Assembly: GCA_946965045.2 (NCBI GenBank)
Contig: OX337228.1
Coordinates: 5,332,001-5,396,000, forward strand
Length of the DNA: 64,000 bases
Source: Epithemia pelagica
Taxonomy: Eukaryota > Bacillariophyta > Bacillariophyceae > Surirellales > Surirellaceae
Direction: 5' to 3'
Part shown: positions 30,077 through 40,078 of the stretch, one piece after another
Numbering within the stretch: position 1 is the stretch's first letter
Layout of the letters: each line of letters opens with the position of its first letter
Made by a program: the position numbers and the translations under genes
Notes under the pieces: generated by a model
Seen by the model: the letters and a program-made list of their open reading frames with translations, nothing else
Told to the model about the DNA's origin: nothing
Database searches by the model: none

Positions 30077-32586
30077 CTATCCCTGCTCCATGGTGTCAAC
30101 GACGAACCCACCTGGAGTTGTGAGGGAAATATCTTCGCTACTGTCTCCTTCTTGCACAATATCCATTGGTTGTGCTTGCGTTGCAATTTTGTCTGTCGGC
30201 CGATTATTGCTTCCCGTCCAGATGACATTTCGAGCCAGGGCTCGTAGCCTCTTTCGGCGTACACGAATTGAAGTCATTGATTCGTTCAAGTTTGTGCTGG
30301 ACAAGGAAAATCCATCTTGCTTTATCCATCGACATCTTAAAGCATCATCCACGGTCCACCGGTCTTTCGGGTCAACACATAGCAGACCACGAATTAAATC
30401 CTTCGCATCATTTGAGATGTGTTTCCAGTCATCTTCCTCGAATGACCACTCACCCATTCGGATTTTATCGAATAGAACAGCTTGGTCATCTTCCAAGAAA
30501 GGGGGGTATCCGACAAGCAAAACAAATATGACAACGCCAACAGACCAAAGATCCACGCGTTGATCGTGTGGAATATTCTTTAAAATCTCTGGAGCGACAT
30601 ATGTTGGCGTTCCAACTCGAGATGTTAAGGAATTTGGAGTGTGAACGCGGCGAGCAAAACCAAAGTCTCCAATCTTAACGTTCGAATGGTCATCTTGCCT
30701 TCGTAGCAATAAATTTTGCGGCTTGATATCTCGGTGGGCAATGTTCGCCAAGTGCATAGAAGCTACAGCCTTTAGCAAGGTCTTTGCAAGATCCCGGGCA
30801 TCCCTTTCTGTGTATGCTGTCAAACTCACGATGCGGTCAAACACATCACCGCCTGCCATATATTCCATCACAAGATAGAAACACTCCGGTTCTTCGTAGA
30901 AATCCAGCAACTGCACGCAGTATCGGTTTGCACTAAGTGACTGCATGGCAGCAACTTCTGTTAAGACAGCCTCATCGTCCGATGGCTTCAGTCCTCGACG
31001 ATCAATGACCTTAACAGCATATAACTCTGACGAGTGAATATGCAAACATTCCCATACGGTTGCTGAGGATCCGGATCGGAGGCATCTTCTTAATTGATAG
31101 ACATCTGCAAATTTGACGATGGGCACAGAAATGTGATGCAATGGTGTGACTGGAAGACGCGTGCTGGCCATTCGTACTAGTTGCGCTCTTCTCGATGGTG
31201 CTGGAGCATTCGAGGTTATCGGTTGCAGTTCTTGCTGTTGCTGCTGTTGATACTGTTGTTGTTGAGTTGGTGGTACGTCGCTAATGTCCATTGCGTCGGC
31301 ATCCTGCGATCCCCCCTCTTGAGCACGGATTTGTTCTTCAATGGCCTGTTTGTCCCAGGTAGTAATCTGCTGACTAAATGTAACTTGATCTGGTTTCCAA
31401 AATTTCTGTGTCGCTGCCCATGTAATCGCTGTCTTGGCAGCTTTCCATCGCCTTTGTGCCAGAAATTTTTTGAATCCTGGTAATGCACGGGCAGACAAAT
31501 CATTGGCCTTCAACCGATTCTCGGTTTCTCGTTGGAACCAGTCGCTTTCCAATGCCTCACGTGCTGTACAGCGATTTTCCATATTAACCGTGAGCAAGTG
31601 ACTGATTAGAGTTTTTGCCGCCACGCTGACATTTCCAAACACAGTTTCGTGAAACACAAAGTCACCCGCTCGAATTTTACAAAACAGCTCGCGATGATTG
31701 TTGCCCTGAAATGGTGGATATCCTCCGATCAACATATACAAGAGACACCCAATGCTCCAAAGGTCAACTCTGATTCCGTACGGCACTCCCACCAGGATTT
31801 CGGGAGCTACAAAAGCTGGCGTTCTGTATGGAAAGACGCAAAGTCACAATGAGAACAAATGAATGGCTTTCGCGTCAACTTCCACGTCTTTCCTTTGGTC
31901 GACACGTACCCACATCTAGTTTGACACCACTCATTGGGTTGTACGTGTCTCGCAAAACCAAAATCAGCCAACAAAATGCTGGTATCATCATTCGCATAAC
32001 GCAACAGCAAGTTTTCAGGTTTCAAATCTCGATGAACAATAGGAACTTGGTGAATCGAGTTCACCGTTTCCAAAAGAATCAAACCTAAATCTCTCACGTC
32101 TTTTTCAGTGTATGTTTGTCTTTGACTTAGACGATCGAATACATCTCCACCCTCGGCCAACACTTGAACCATGTATAGCTGCGATTCGTCTTGAAAGAAG
32201 TCAATGAGGGAAATGACGTGATCCAAGAATCGCAATTCCCTCAAAATAGCCAATTCACGAAAAACGTTGGCATTGTCTTTCTGTTTCATTCTGGATTTGT
32301 CCATTATTTTGACAGCGTAGGGTGTGGACGGCTCGGATTTGTGATGGCACTTGTAGACGGTTCCATACGAGCCCGATCGCAATTTCTCATCCACCTCGTA
32401 CAGATCGTCAAACGCAAACTCGTCCGTAGTTAACAGCTGCCCTCGCAAATCAGTGCCGTTGTGATCCAACGTACTTCCTGGAACTGGAATAATGCTTCGT
32501 GCGGCATGTTGCCGGGTGAAAGAAGCAGTCTTGGAATCCTCCATCGCGCGACTGGCGTCTTGTCGCATTAACGATGTACGCCTCAT
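30077..32586 (-). CDS. Tandem double Ser/Thr kinase, both domains CaMK-like
   Basis: Exons 31910-32586 and 30077-31823 (86-nt intron, GTACGT...ACAG) give 807 residues. The true ATG is at 32584-32586, since the six codons before it start with TTG. Kinase 1 (about 60-320): LRSGSYGTVYK, YAVKIMDK, IVHRDLKPEN, DFGFAR, then across the splice TPAFVAPEIL and GGYPPF. A linker with poly-Gln (about residues 400-420) follows. Kinase 2 (about 465-725): YAVKVIDR, IAHRDIKPQN, DFGFARR, GTPTYVAPEIL and GYPPF. Catalytic Lys, HRD Asp and DFG Asp are present in both, but each glycine loop lacks one Gly. No EF hands, so it is not a CDPK. The C-tail has a basic stretch. Two CaMK-like domains in one chain are uncommon. 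Confidence 0.85.
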
Positions 32587-33116
32587 GATGATGAATAACA
32601 CCAATTCACAGCACTTGGTTATAATTTATCGACTAGGTCCCCGGCAGATAACGTTGAAAGGTCGAAAATCCAATCGATGATAACGGGGAGGTGGCCTATG
32701 TCCAACTGCCAACAAAACAGAAGATGGACCAATTTGGATTCGAAAGAAATCCACGGATGCTGATGGGAAATTGGAAACAGGTGTGCGAATATGAAAGCAA
32801 ACAGCTTGGGAAGCCTTGTTAGCTTCAAGGATGGATCGATCGGCAGTAGGAGTAATTCATTAAGACAATTATATCTTGAACAGCACCACAGCGACACAAC
32901 AACACAAGCGATGATGTGCCACCGCAAACGACGATAAGAAAACCAAACATCCATCCTGGCGTGCAGTATCAGGAACTGCTACAATCAATGACGGAGTAGG
33001 TAATGGTGATCCCGTATGGTAGTGGGAAGCATCATTTCGTGCGACTGAACGGCGCGCAATGACGATGGGGCAAGAAAATTCAACGTCTCAAAAAAAAAGT
33101 CAAAGAATCATGAAAC
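32587..33116. other. Divergent intergenic region, 530 bp
   Basis: It lies between the kinase gene (minus) and the HtrL/YibB-like gene (plus) and must hold both promoters. One copy of the 8-mer TAGGAGTA is at 32847-32854. No gene is seen. Confidence 0.4.
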
Positions 33117-34388
33117 ATGACGGGATCCTTCTGGCTTGGCAACCGAGTTCCGTTCATAAGACGGAAAGAGATCCATCGACTGTCCACAGCAAAAAGAACC
33201 AGACGACGTTTAGTGCTTTTCGGCGTGATCGGAAGCACATTCTATGCTATATTCTCCATCTTTCTAGCAAGCGCCACGAGATCCAAGAATCCAACAACCA
33301 TTTCCACCATTCCACACCCCTTTCTGCATGTATCAGATAGAACGAGTAAAGTGAAAGAAGTTGCTGGAGTACTTCCTGAAAGCACTGGTAGAACAAAGAA
33401 AGTGTTCGGAGATCATTCGCCTGCCGAAACCGTGGTCGAGCTATTGAATGAACCGCTTTCAAAGACCACCAAAGTTCATCGATTGGATGATCTCAGTGGC
33501 AACGACAACATTGCAAAAGACGGAGAATCGTCATCCTTGGAAACATGCCAACACACCATGGTTTCGGCGTACTTCTCTCTGCGATCCAAATATCCCGCCG
33601 AACAGTACTTGAAATGGATGGCTAATTTCTTGAGCCTTCAAGATTGTATGGTTATTTTCACATCGTCCGACATGATTGACCATATTCGTGAATTCCGAGC
33701 TCATTCACCAACCAGAACTGTCTTGGTTGAAATGTCGATCAATGATTTACCTATTTCAAAGCTTGGAGAAGAGTTTTGGCAACAAGAATTGGATAAAGAC
33801 CCAGAAAAGAAGAGACATCGTTCATATCAATTGTTCTGGATATGGCTGAGCAAGTCCTGGCTGGTGGTACAAGCGATTCAACACGACTTTTTTCAGTCGG
33901 AAAGGAAGCACAAGGGCTTGTTCATGTGGCAGGATATTGGATCCTACCGGAACGACAGATATAATGGGCAAAGGATCTTGGTCCACACAGAGATTGTCCC
34001 TCCAAAGACTATTTTGTGGCTGGCGCACCATCCTACCAACCCACCGAAAGATCCAATCTGGAATGCAAAGTTTAAGGAAAAGAAGCATTACTTCCATTCT
34101 GGCTCACAAGGTGTGGGAGCATCCGAGGCATGGTTGGCCTATCACGGCAGATTTGCCCAAACCGTGCGTCAGTTCTTGGAGCGAGACATGTTCATTGGTG
34201 AGGATCAATGTGTCCTGCAGTCGACCTGCCAACAGTTTCCCAAGTTGTGTGCATACATTCACGCATCTGAGGTGAAAGACAATTTCTATTTTGGACTACG
34301 CTATGTGCTGGTGACCGGAGGAACCTTTAGGCTCTGGAGAATGCCTGAATTGCCCACTCCATCAGCAACACGGAAGGAGGACAACTAG
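33117..34388 (+). CDS. HtrL/YibB-like type II membrane protein
   Basis: 423 residues. A basic cytosolic N-terminus (about 35 residues) is followed by one membrane anchor (VLFGVIGSTFYAIFSIFLAS, about 33-52) and a Ser/Thr-rich stem, so the domain faces the Golgi/ER lumen. The domain from about 150 has TMVSAYFSLRSKYPAEQYLK, WMANFLSLQDCMVIFTSS, FWIWLSKSWLV, FMWQDIGSYR and FIGEDQCVL, the marks of the HtrL/YibB family known from bacterial cell-surface loci and taken to be a glycosyltransferase. The classical W-x-D-x-G block appears as MWQDIG. It probably modifies glycans in the secretory pathway (inference). Divergent from the kinase gene. Confidence 0.75.
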   Translation: MTGSFWLGNRVPFIRRKEIHRLSTAKRTRRRLVLFGVIGSTFYAIFSIFLASATRSKNPTTISTIPHPFLHVSDRTSKVKEVAGVLPESTGRTKKVFGDHSPAETVVELLNEPLSKTTKVHRLDDLSGNDNIAKDGESSSLETCQHTMVSAYFSLRSKYPAEQYLKWMANFLSLQDCMVIFTSSDMIDHIREFRAHSPTRTVLVEMSINDLPISKLGEEFWQQELDKDPEKKRHRSYQLFWIWLSKSWLVVQAIQHDFFQSERKHKGLFMWQDIGSYRNDRYNGQRILVHTEIVPPKTILWLAHHPTNPPKDPIWNAKFKEKKHYFHSGSQGVGASEAWLAYHGRFAQTVRQFLERDMFIGEDQCVLQSTCQQFPKLCAYIHASEVKDNFYFGLRYVLVTGGTFRLWRMPELPTPSATRKEDN

Positions 34389-34996
34389 TCGCCATGCAAG
34401 AGATGGACGGTAAATCTTATCATGGTGACAACACTTGTCCCAGTCTACCTGTTCCATTTTCACTTTTCAATGTGGTGGATGCTTGACTGGAGCATAGATG
34501 GAGTTCAGTCCATAGCGAATACTCTCCACAAGACCAACTCCAGCTAGGGCTTTATTTTATCCGGGAGGGCTTGCTTCTTTGTCCAATTAAAGCGCAGAGC
34601 GCAGACCTGCTGTCTCGGACGAATCGCATGCTCATCCGTTTCCGAGCCCTGCGCGGAAGCGGCACATTGCTTTGGCGGACTTTGTCCGTTGTCCCTTCGC
34701 AATGACAGGCAGGATCGCGAGCATGCCAATTGATGAGTCCCGTTCATCGTTTGCCCCACAAAGATCAAGGCAATCAGTCATCCTACATGATAGCCAGACC
34801 ATAGAGGTGTGATTGACGATTTGGACTGGAGTGTTTGATTATTGTTCTGTTCCATCTATCACTGGAGAGGAGCTCCGAAGCCCTTTTGAAAGTCAGCTTT
34901 ATACCATTGGAACAAAAGCAACGCCAGGAAACCTTTTATATCTCGAACGACGCAACTTGTTTGGTAAAAACTTCATCTGAGTGGATTCCTTCAACC
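34389..34996. other. Intergenic, about 600 bp
   Basis: 3' UTR of the HtrL-like gene and 5' region of the next gene. The next gene's frame stays open upstream to 34835, without an ATG, so an additional 5' exon that encodes a signal peptide could lie here; I could not support one. Confidence 0.4.
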
Positions 34997-36196
34997 ATGT
35001 CAAACTCCACGGACTCCCTTGAGACGGACGAAAACGACGCTGGTGATATCACCCGATACTACTGCGAAATGACAATGGCAAATAATCCGAATCTGATGAA
35101 GATTTACATCCCCTATGCGTACGAATTGCTGTACAATTGCTCATATGGATCAGGGCAGGGGATGGCTGCCATTGAGCTCTCCGTACTTTACAAGCTTCAT
35201 AAAAAGTGGTTGGAAACCGCTGATATGTGTACGAGTCCTCAAACAATTTGGCTCGCAGCTCTCAGTTCGTTCCCTGTGGATGATCGTGTCAACAGTGACT
35301 GTACTTCGTTCAATACCTCGAGTACACCAGAAATGTGTTGTGATGTGATTCAAGGTAACCTGACCTTGACAAACTTGAGTTCAGTGGATGAGGATATGAA
35401 TGATATACTGGAAGAAGTAAGCAAAGCGTTGATGAGCTCAAACAGTGGAGCTTATCAAGTCGACTACCTCGGAGCAGACTTGAGGGATTCGCCGTCGACA
35501 GGATCCGACAATATTGCAGCTTCCATAAATTCGGATACACCGGAGGTTCTGCCAGAAGATGGGGAAATGACATTATTGGGGATTTTTGTCATTCTCTTCT
35601 TGATCATCACGGCATGTTGTGTTTTTCTCTTGATTTGGCAGCGGCAACGTAGGGCCCGGGAACTTTTGTTTGCCTTCTCAAAGTCTGACGACGAAAGCGG
35701 ATTTGAAATGGATGAAGACGACTACGATGAGTATGAAGATGAGGAGGAGTGGATTGAACCCCGACGCGTTCCCAGAAGAGAACCGGTGGATCCCAAGGCT
35801 CTCAATGGTGGTGACGATTCACTTGACATTTACATCCGATCTATAGCCTCTCATTCTTTCGAAGACCCTGCAGAACAGTCGAATGAGAATGAAAGAACTC
35901 CAATGCCACCATCACGAAAGTCAAACAGTGGTGCGTATTGCTTTGATCCAGTCGAGACGCAAGAGGTCCAACATCGACAGCAACGAACGGCTCTTGTTCC
36001 TCCAACATCAGGTCGACAACCAGCTCGATATAGCCAAAATCCCTACGCATATTCAATTGGAGGAATTTCTGTTGTCCCAGCATACGCTCATGAAGTTGAG
36101 GCGTCCGATAACAGTGAAATTGATAGCTGGGCACAAACAGAAGGAACGATAGGAAGTCTGGAGGAAGAACGAGAGCTAAGAGATTCAGGGTACTGA
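34997..36196 (+). CDS. Single-pass membrane protein with acidic cytosolic tail
   Basis: 399 residues from the first ATG (34997). The N-terminal 185 residues contain many Cys and N-x-S/T sites (NCSYGSG, NTSSTPEMCCD, GNLTLTNLSS) as in a lumenal or extracellular domain. One membrane segment (TLLGIFVILFLIITACCVFL, about 190-212) is followed by a stop-transfer RQRRAR, then a strongly acidic patch (EMDEDDYDEYEDEEEW) and a Ser/Pro/Gln-rich tail. This is a type I layout, but no signal peptide is encoded after 34997, so an upstream exon is likely missing. The family is not recognised. Convergent with the PUS7 gene, 109 bp away. Confidence 0.65.
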   Translation: MSNSTDSLETDENDAGDITRYYCEMTMANNPNLMKIYIPYAYELLYNCSYGSGQGMAAIELSVLYKLHKKWLETADMCTSPQTIWLAALSSFPVDDRVNSDCTSFNTSSTPEMCCDVIQGNLTLTNLSSVDEDMNDILEEVSKALMSSNSGAYQVDYLGADLRDSPSTGSDNIAASINSDTPEVLPEDGEMTLLGIFVILFLIITACCVFLLIWQRQRRARELLFAFSKSDDESGFEMDEDDYDEYEDEEEWIEPRRVPRREPVDPKALNGGDDSLDIYIRSIASHSFEDPAEQSNENERTPMPPSRKSNSGAYCFDPVETQEVQHRQQRTALVPPTSGRQPARYSQNPYAYSIGGISVVPAYAHEVEASDNSEIDSWAQTEGTIGSLEEERELRDSGY

Positions 36197-36305
36197 TCCT
36201 CATCTATTAAAGTCACACAGGGTTACCAGCAACTGCCTCATTATCAAAATGAAAATTTTAGTTTCATGTTTGAAAGATTCTTCTGCAAGTACAACTATTG
36301 GTAGT

Positions 36306-38642
36306 TCATTCCGTGGTAGAACAGGTCTCAGTTTTGCTGTCTTCATGACCATCATCTTCGCTCGTCACGTCCAATTTCAGACCGCTCTGAAATTCAGATG
36401 AAGTCGGTCGTTTCAAAAGTTCACGAAGGCAAATAGTTGCATAGGAGGACGATGGAAGAGTGAATCCAATACGCAAACCAATCAAGCCACTACTTGAAGT
36501 ATCATGATCCTGACTGGAACACCGAAGTTGAATCTTTTCGTGTTTCATCAGATCAGTCTGAACAAGAGGTTCCAAAGGATCATGGTAGTAAAGCAACTCA
36601 TAGTCAACTTGAGATGGTCGACAAAGGACTTTTCGATAATCACCCGGACACGAAAAATCCTTGTCCGAAAATTCTTCTAGCGACTTGAACGTCAAACTAT
36701 GCTTTGACAACAATTCGTCCAGCATTTGTTGGCCGTAGGCAGGAACAACTGTATTCTTTCCGACCATAGGCAACACAACATCATCCAAGGAATATCTATC
36801 CTGATCATCTTCTTGAACAACATGTACCTCAGGAACAGATTGTTCCCATGATTTGTTGCTGGGTTCATTACCTTCCTGCTCGTTCAGCAAGACAAGATCT
36901 CCAACGAGGACTCGATGACGTTTTTCCTCCGACATGTTCTCGATCCTATAAGTAGCTAATTGGTTCCATAGTAGGCTTTGAAATGCGTGAATAAACATCA
37001 TTCGCATTGTTTTGCTCACACAAGAAAATGCCCGCTGATAATCTAGTGGATGGCTTGCCAGTGAATGACAAATAGCTCTCTCACTGTTGAGAAACTTTCC
37101 ACACTCACGAAGAAACTTCTCTGCCGCATCACGTTCCGCTTCTGACTTCTTGTCATCCCCTTCTACCCCATCGAACCGCTTTTCCCATGCTAACCTCACA
37201 CTTCGAACGTTCTCACGTTCGCCATTCTCTGGCTTTGGCCCCAGAATAATGTTTATGGCACGTTCAAAGTTTCCTTGAAGAACAGCGATTCCCACGAGAT
37301 GGGTGTCATGGTACTTTCCAAATCGTTGTGTTCCAAAATAGTTGACGAATCCATGCTCTTTCAAGTCCCGAGCTGATTGTTCTACAACGGAAGAAACCGT
37401 CTCATTATCAACAGGACCTTCTTCGCTCAAAGGGCGTTCCACCCGAATGTTTCTCAATATAACGTTGAAATGGTTTCCCTTCAATCGACCCAAGCGTAGT
37501 TCGTTTTTCGTATAGACGAAATTGCCAACCCGAAGAAGCGCAACTCCACTGGTTTGTGTGTGGCCACCGCCTTGTTGGCCTTCAGTGTACGCATTAGGTT
37601 TATTAAGATCGGTCAAGGCGGAGATCGAAGTCGATGATGGAACAGTAACAAACTGACAAGTAACGCCTCTCTTGTCCTTCATACCGGCGTAACCAATACG
37701 CAAACGATTGCTAGCATTGTGACGACCACGGCCACCGCGGCCACGGCCACCCCTACCACCCTTAAAGCTTCCGAATCGACGCTGCAACTGTTGCAAGGCA
37801 ACAGCCGTTTCCATGTTTTCTTTGTACAAAACAAACTGTAGGTAAGGCATGTCACGCGGAGCTCTATCGTGCTTTCTCCTTTTATTCGTTCGGTCATACT
37901 TTGAATAGTTGGGCATTTCCTTTTCAAAGTCTTTATGCCACAAGCGAATCACATATTGTTCATTACAAGAAGCGTCATCTCCTACTTCCTTGTCAACTGG
38001 TCTTTTGTGTGTATCGGTTAAAACATGTAATGACAATGGCTCCGAGCGAAATAATGTGTGCCATTGCTTGCGATCTTCCTTCGATGCTGAGGGCAACAAA
38101 GGGATCTCGAAAAACTTCATTTCTACGTTGGATTCTTCTGTAAGTGCAAATTGGAGCATTGGCTGTAGATGACCAGCGCCATTTGTGCAAGTGCGCTGAA
38201 GTAGATCGAGCATTTCACCGCGTAACTGATCTTGAACCGCCGTAGTCTCACTGTCGCAACTATGCGCGGATTGATTTGTGCTACCCTGGGGATCCTCCTC
38301 GTAATCTTCGCGTTTCCGTTTGACAGCTGTGTCTGAAGCTTTCCCTGAGTGAGAGTCAGAGGCAGTTTGTGGTGGCATAGAAGCGCTGATATTGTCGTCA
38401 TTCAATGCATGGCGAACTGCGCAATTGCCTGAAATCGTAACTTCGCCTGATAAGTCAGTCAAGCGAGCAACGTGACCTGATACATCTACTTCATGGACTA
38501 AAAAGTCTGAATATCTTGCTTTCGACACGGCTCCGAATCCAGATCCTGTCGACAAATAGTTCCGAATGCCAAGGGTGAGTTCGGTGGGGTCAAGCGCCAC
38601 ATTCGTCATCTCACTTGCGGAGGACGGAGTCTTCGGTCCCAT
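36306..38642 (-). CDS. PUS7: tRNA/mRNA pseudouridine synthase TruD/PUS7
   Basis: 778 residues from ATG at 38640-38642 (the two preceding codons start with GTG and are not likely used). The N-terminus has the FxVxE-like block SDFLVHEVDVSG. The catalytic motif is RIGYAGMKDKRGVTCQFVTV, in which the Asp of MKDKRG is the expected nucleophile. Other TruD marks are GNHFNVILRNI, HGFVNYFGTQRFG, FIHAFQSLLWNQLATYRI and the late LLYYHDPLEPL. A Gly/Arg-rich run (about residues 295-310, GGRGGRGRGGRGRH) is inserted in the family and may contact RNA. PUS7 isomerises U13 of tRNAs and U35 of tRNA-Tyr in yeast and modifies mRNAs. No introns are visible. Confidence 0.93.
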   Translation of the reverse strand: MGPKTPSSASEMTNVALDPTELTLGIRNYLSTGSGFGAVSKARYSDFLVHEVDVSGHVARLTDLSGEVTISGNCAVRHALNDDNISASMPPQTASDSHSGKASDTAVKRKREDYEEDPQGSTNQSAHSCDSETTAVQDQLRGEMLDLLQRTCTNGAGHLQPMLQFALTEESNVEMKFFEIPLLPSASKEDRKQWHTLFRSEPLSLHVLTDTHKRPVDKEVGDDASCNEQYVIRLWHKDFEKEMPNYSKYDRTNKRRKHDRAPRDMPYLQFVLYKENMETAVALQQLQRRFGSFKGGRGGRGRGGRGRHNASNRLRIGYAGMKDKRGVTCQFVTVPSSTSISALTDLNKPNAYTEGQQGGGHTQTSGVALLRVGNFVYTKNELRLGRLKGNHFNVILRNIRVERPLSEEGPVDNETVSSVVEQSARDLKEHGFVNYFGTQRFGKYHDTHLVGIAVLQGNFERAINIILGPKPENGERENVRSVRLAWEKRFDGVEGDDKKSEAERDAAEKFLRECGKFLNSERAICHSLASHPLDYQRAFSCVSKTMRMMFIHAFQSLLWNQLATYRIENMSEEKRHRVLVGDLVLLNEQEGNEPSNKSWEQSVPEVHVVQEDDQDRYSLDDVVLPMVGKNTVVPAYGQQMLDELLSKHSLTFKSLEEFSDKDFSCPGDYRKVLCRPSQVDYELLYYHDPLEPLVQTDLMKHEKIQLRCSSQDHDTSSSGLIGLRIGFTLPSSSYATICLRELLKRPTSSEFQSGLKLDVTSEDDGHEDSKTETCSTTE

Positions 38643-39142
38643 GGTCACTCAATAAGATTCGGAAGATCGCTATGGTCCGTCAGCCGTTCGTCCCTTTTCA
38701 GTCAGGTTGACGGATGACGGACGGTCCGCGATCCTGACAGGTTCACGGCTCACACTCACACCACCGACCGTTCACCGTATGGTTACCGCATAATATCCTA
38801 TTGCATTGCAATTGTTGTCACGTGCCAGTCTCGCTGGGGTTCAACCATGTTCGACCGCTATTCTGTTAAACTCCCTCGCGCTATGACTCGAGTTTGTAGG
38901 TGAAGATCTTCATCCTTTGTCGCAAGACAACTTCCCAAAAAAATCGAACATATCCACTTCCCCGCGTTCCCATTGAGAAGATTGTGGCTGTGGCACTGCA
39001 ATCGGAAAGGGACGATAGACGAGCAAAGCGTTGCTTGTGGCGCGTTGCACGATTAGTTGGACCAACACCCAACAACACCTCTCCGGTGGATGTAATATTT
39101 CTTCCCAATAAAATCAGATATCAGTAAGACTTTAGTTTTGAA
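38643..39142. other. Divergent intergenic region, 500 bp
   Basis: Between PUS7 (minus) and the helicase-associated-domain gene (plus). A plus frame at 38900-39127 (75 codons, GTG start) reads smoothly but has no ATG and no known motif; it may be 5' UTR. No gene is called. Confidence 0.4.
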
Positions 39143-39979
39143 ATGGCCACCCTTGAAGTCGCTCAGACTCTCCTGGGTCTGAGCAGAGCTGCGGACTGCA
39201 AATGGGACTCCGACGACGATGATGACGAGCACGAGCCCGCTGAAGTTCCAAGCGAGCAGAGTGACCAAGCAGACTTTGTCCTTCCTTCACCACAACATGA
39301 TGATGACAGGATGGACAAGAATGTTTCGACCAAGAAAAGGCCCAGAAAGAATGAATCAAAGAGGAAGACGAAGCGAACATTGAATGCTGTCCGCAATTTC
39401 TACTTCAAAGCGGAGGAACTCAAAGTGTTCAAGCGCGAACACGGGCACTGCAATGTTCCGCAGACGTATCCTGAGAACCAGCCTCTGGCAAACTGGTGAG
39501 TGTCAATCCCACGTTTTAATCATTGCTCAGTTTTCTGGAAAATCCTCATGTGAAACCTCTGGATGATTCGCAGGGTTGCAAGGATGAGGAGAGAGAAGAA
39601 GAAGTTAGATGAAGAGAAGCAGAGTATTCTGGACGACCGGAAGGCAGCCTACCTTGAATGCTTTGGATTCGAATGGGGTCAGCGTAGAGGCGACGAATTG
39701 TGGAACAAGCGCTATGTGCAGCTAAAAGAGTTCTACGAAGAGAACAACCATACGCGAGTGCCCACCAAGTCCAAAGTTCTGGGTCGCTGGGTGAGCACTC
39801 AACGCGACGAGTACAGGAAAATGAAAATGGGAATGCCATCTGCCATGAATGACAAAAAGATTGGCATGCTCAGTGAACTCAACTTTTGTTGGGATTGCCA
39901 TATGCAACTCGATGAATCAGGAGAAAGCAAGGACAAACACTCATCGGGGAAAAGTACTAGAAGTAAACAACTTACTTAG
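39143..39979 (+). CDS. Helicase-associated (HA) domain protein, two exons
   Basis: Exons 39143-39495 and 39574-39979 (78-nt intron, GTGAGT...GCAG) give 252 residues. The N-terminus is acidic (DSDDDDDEHE) with a basic patch that may be nuclear (KKRPRKNESKRKTKR). Then there are two HA-type repeats: FKREHGHCNVPQTYPENQPL followed across the splice by ANWVARMRREK, and FYEENNHTRVPTKSKV followed by LGRWVSTQRDEYRKM. HA domains (three-helix, W-V-x-x-x-R) occur in very many stramenopile proteins, alone or after helicases; they are thought to bind nucleic acid. No helicase motor is present. The role is unknown. Confidence 0.85.
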
Positions 39980-40078
39980 AGACGTTGCCGATTCACATGG
40001 ACTTTCCATCAGCTACCTTGTAATTTTTGCAGTAGAAAGTGCAGCTTAGGACAATTTCTAAACAAGTTATTTCTACTT

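Noticed and set aside
38900-39127. 75-codon plus frame before the helicase-associated-domain gene
   Set aside because: No ATG, no known motif, and its end is only 15 bases from the start of the next gene; most likely 5' UTR.
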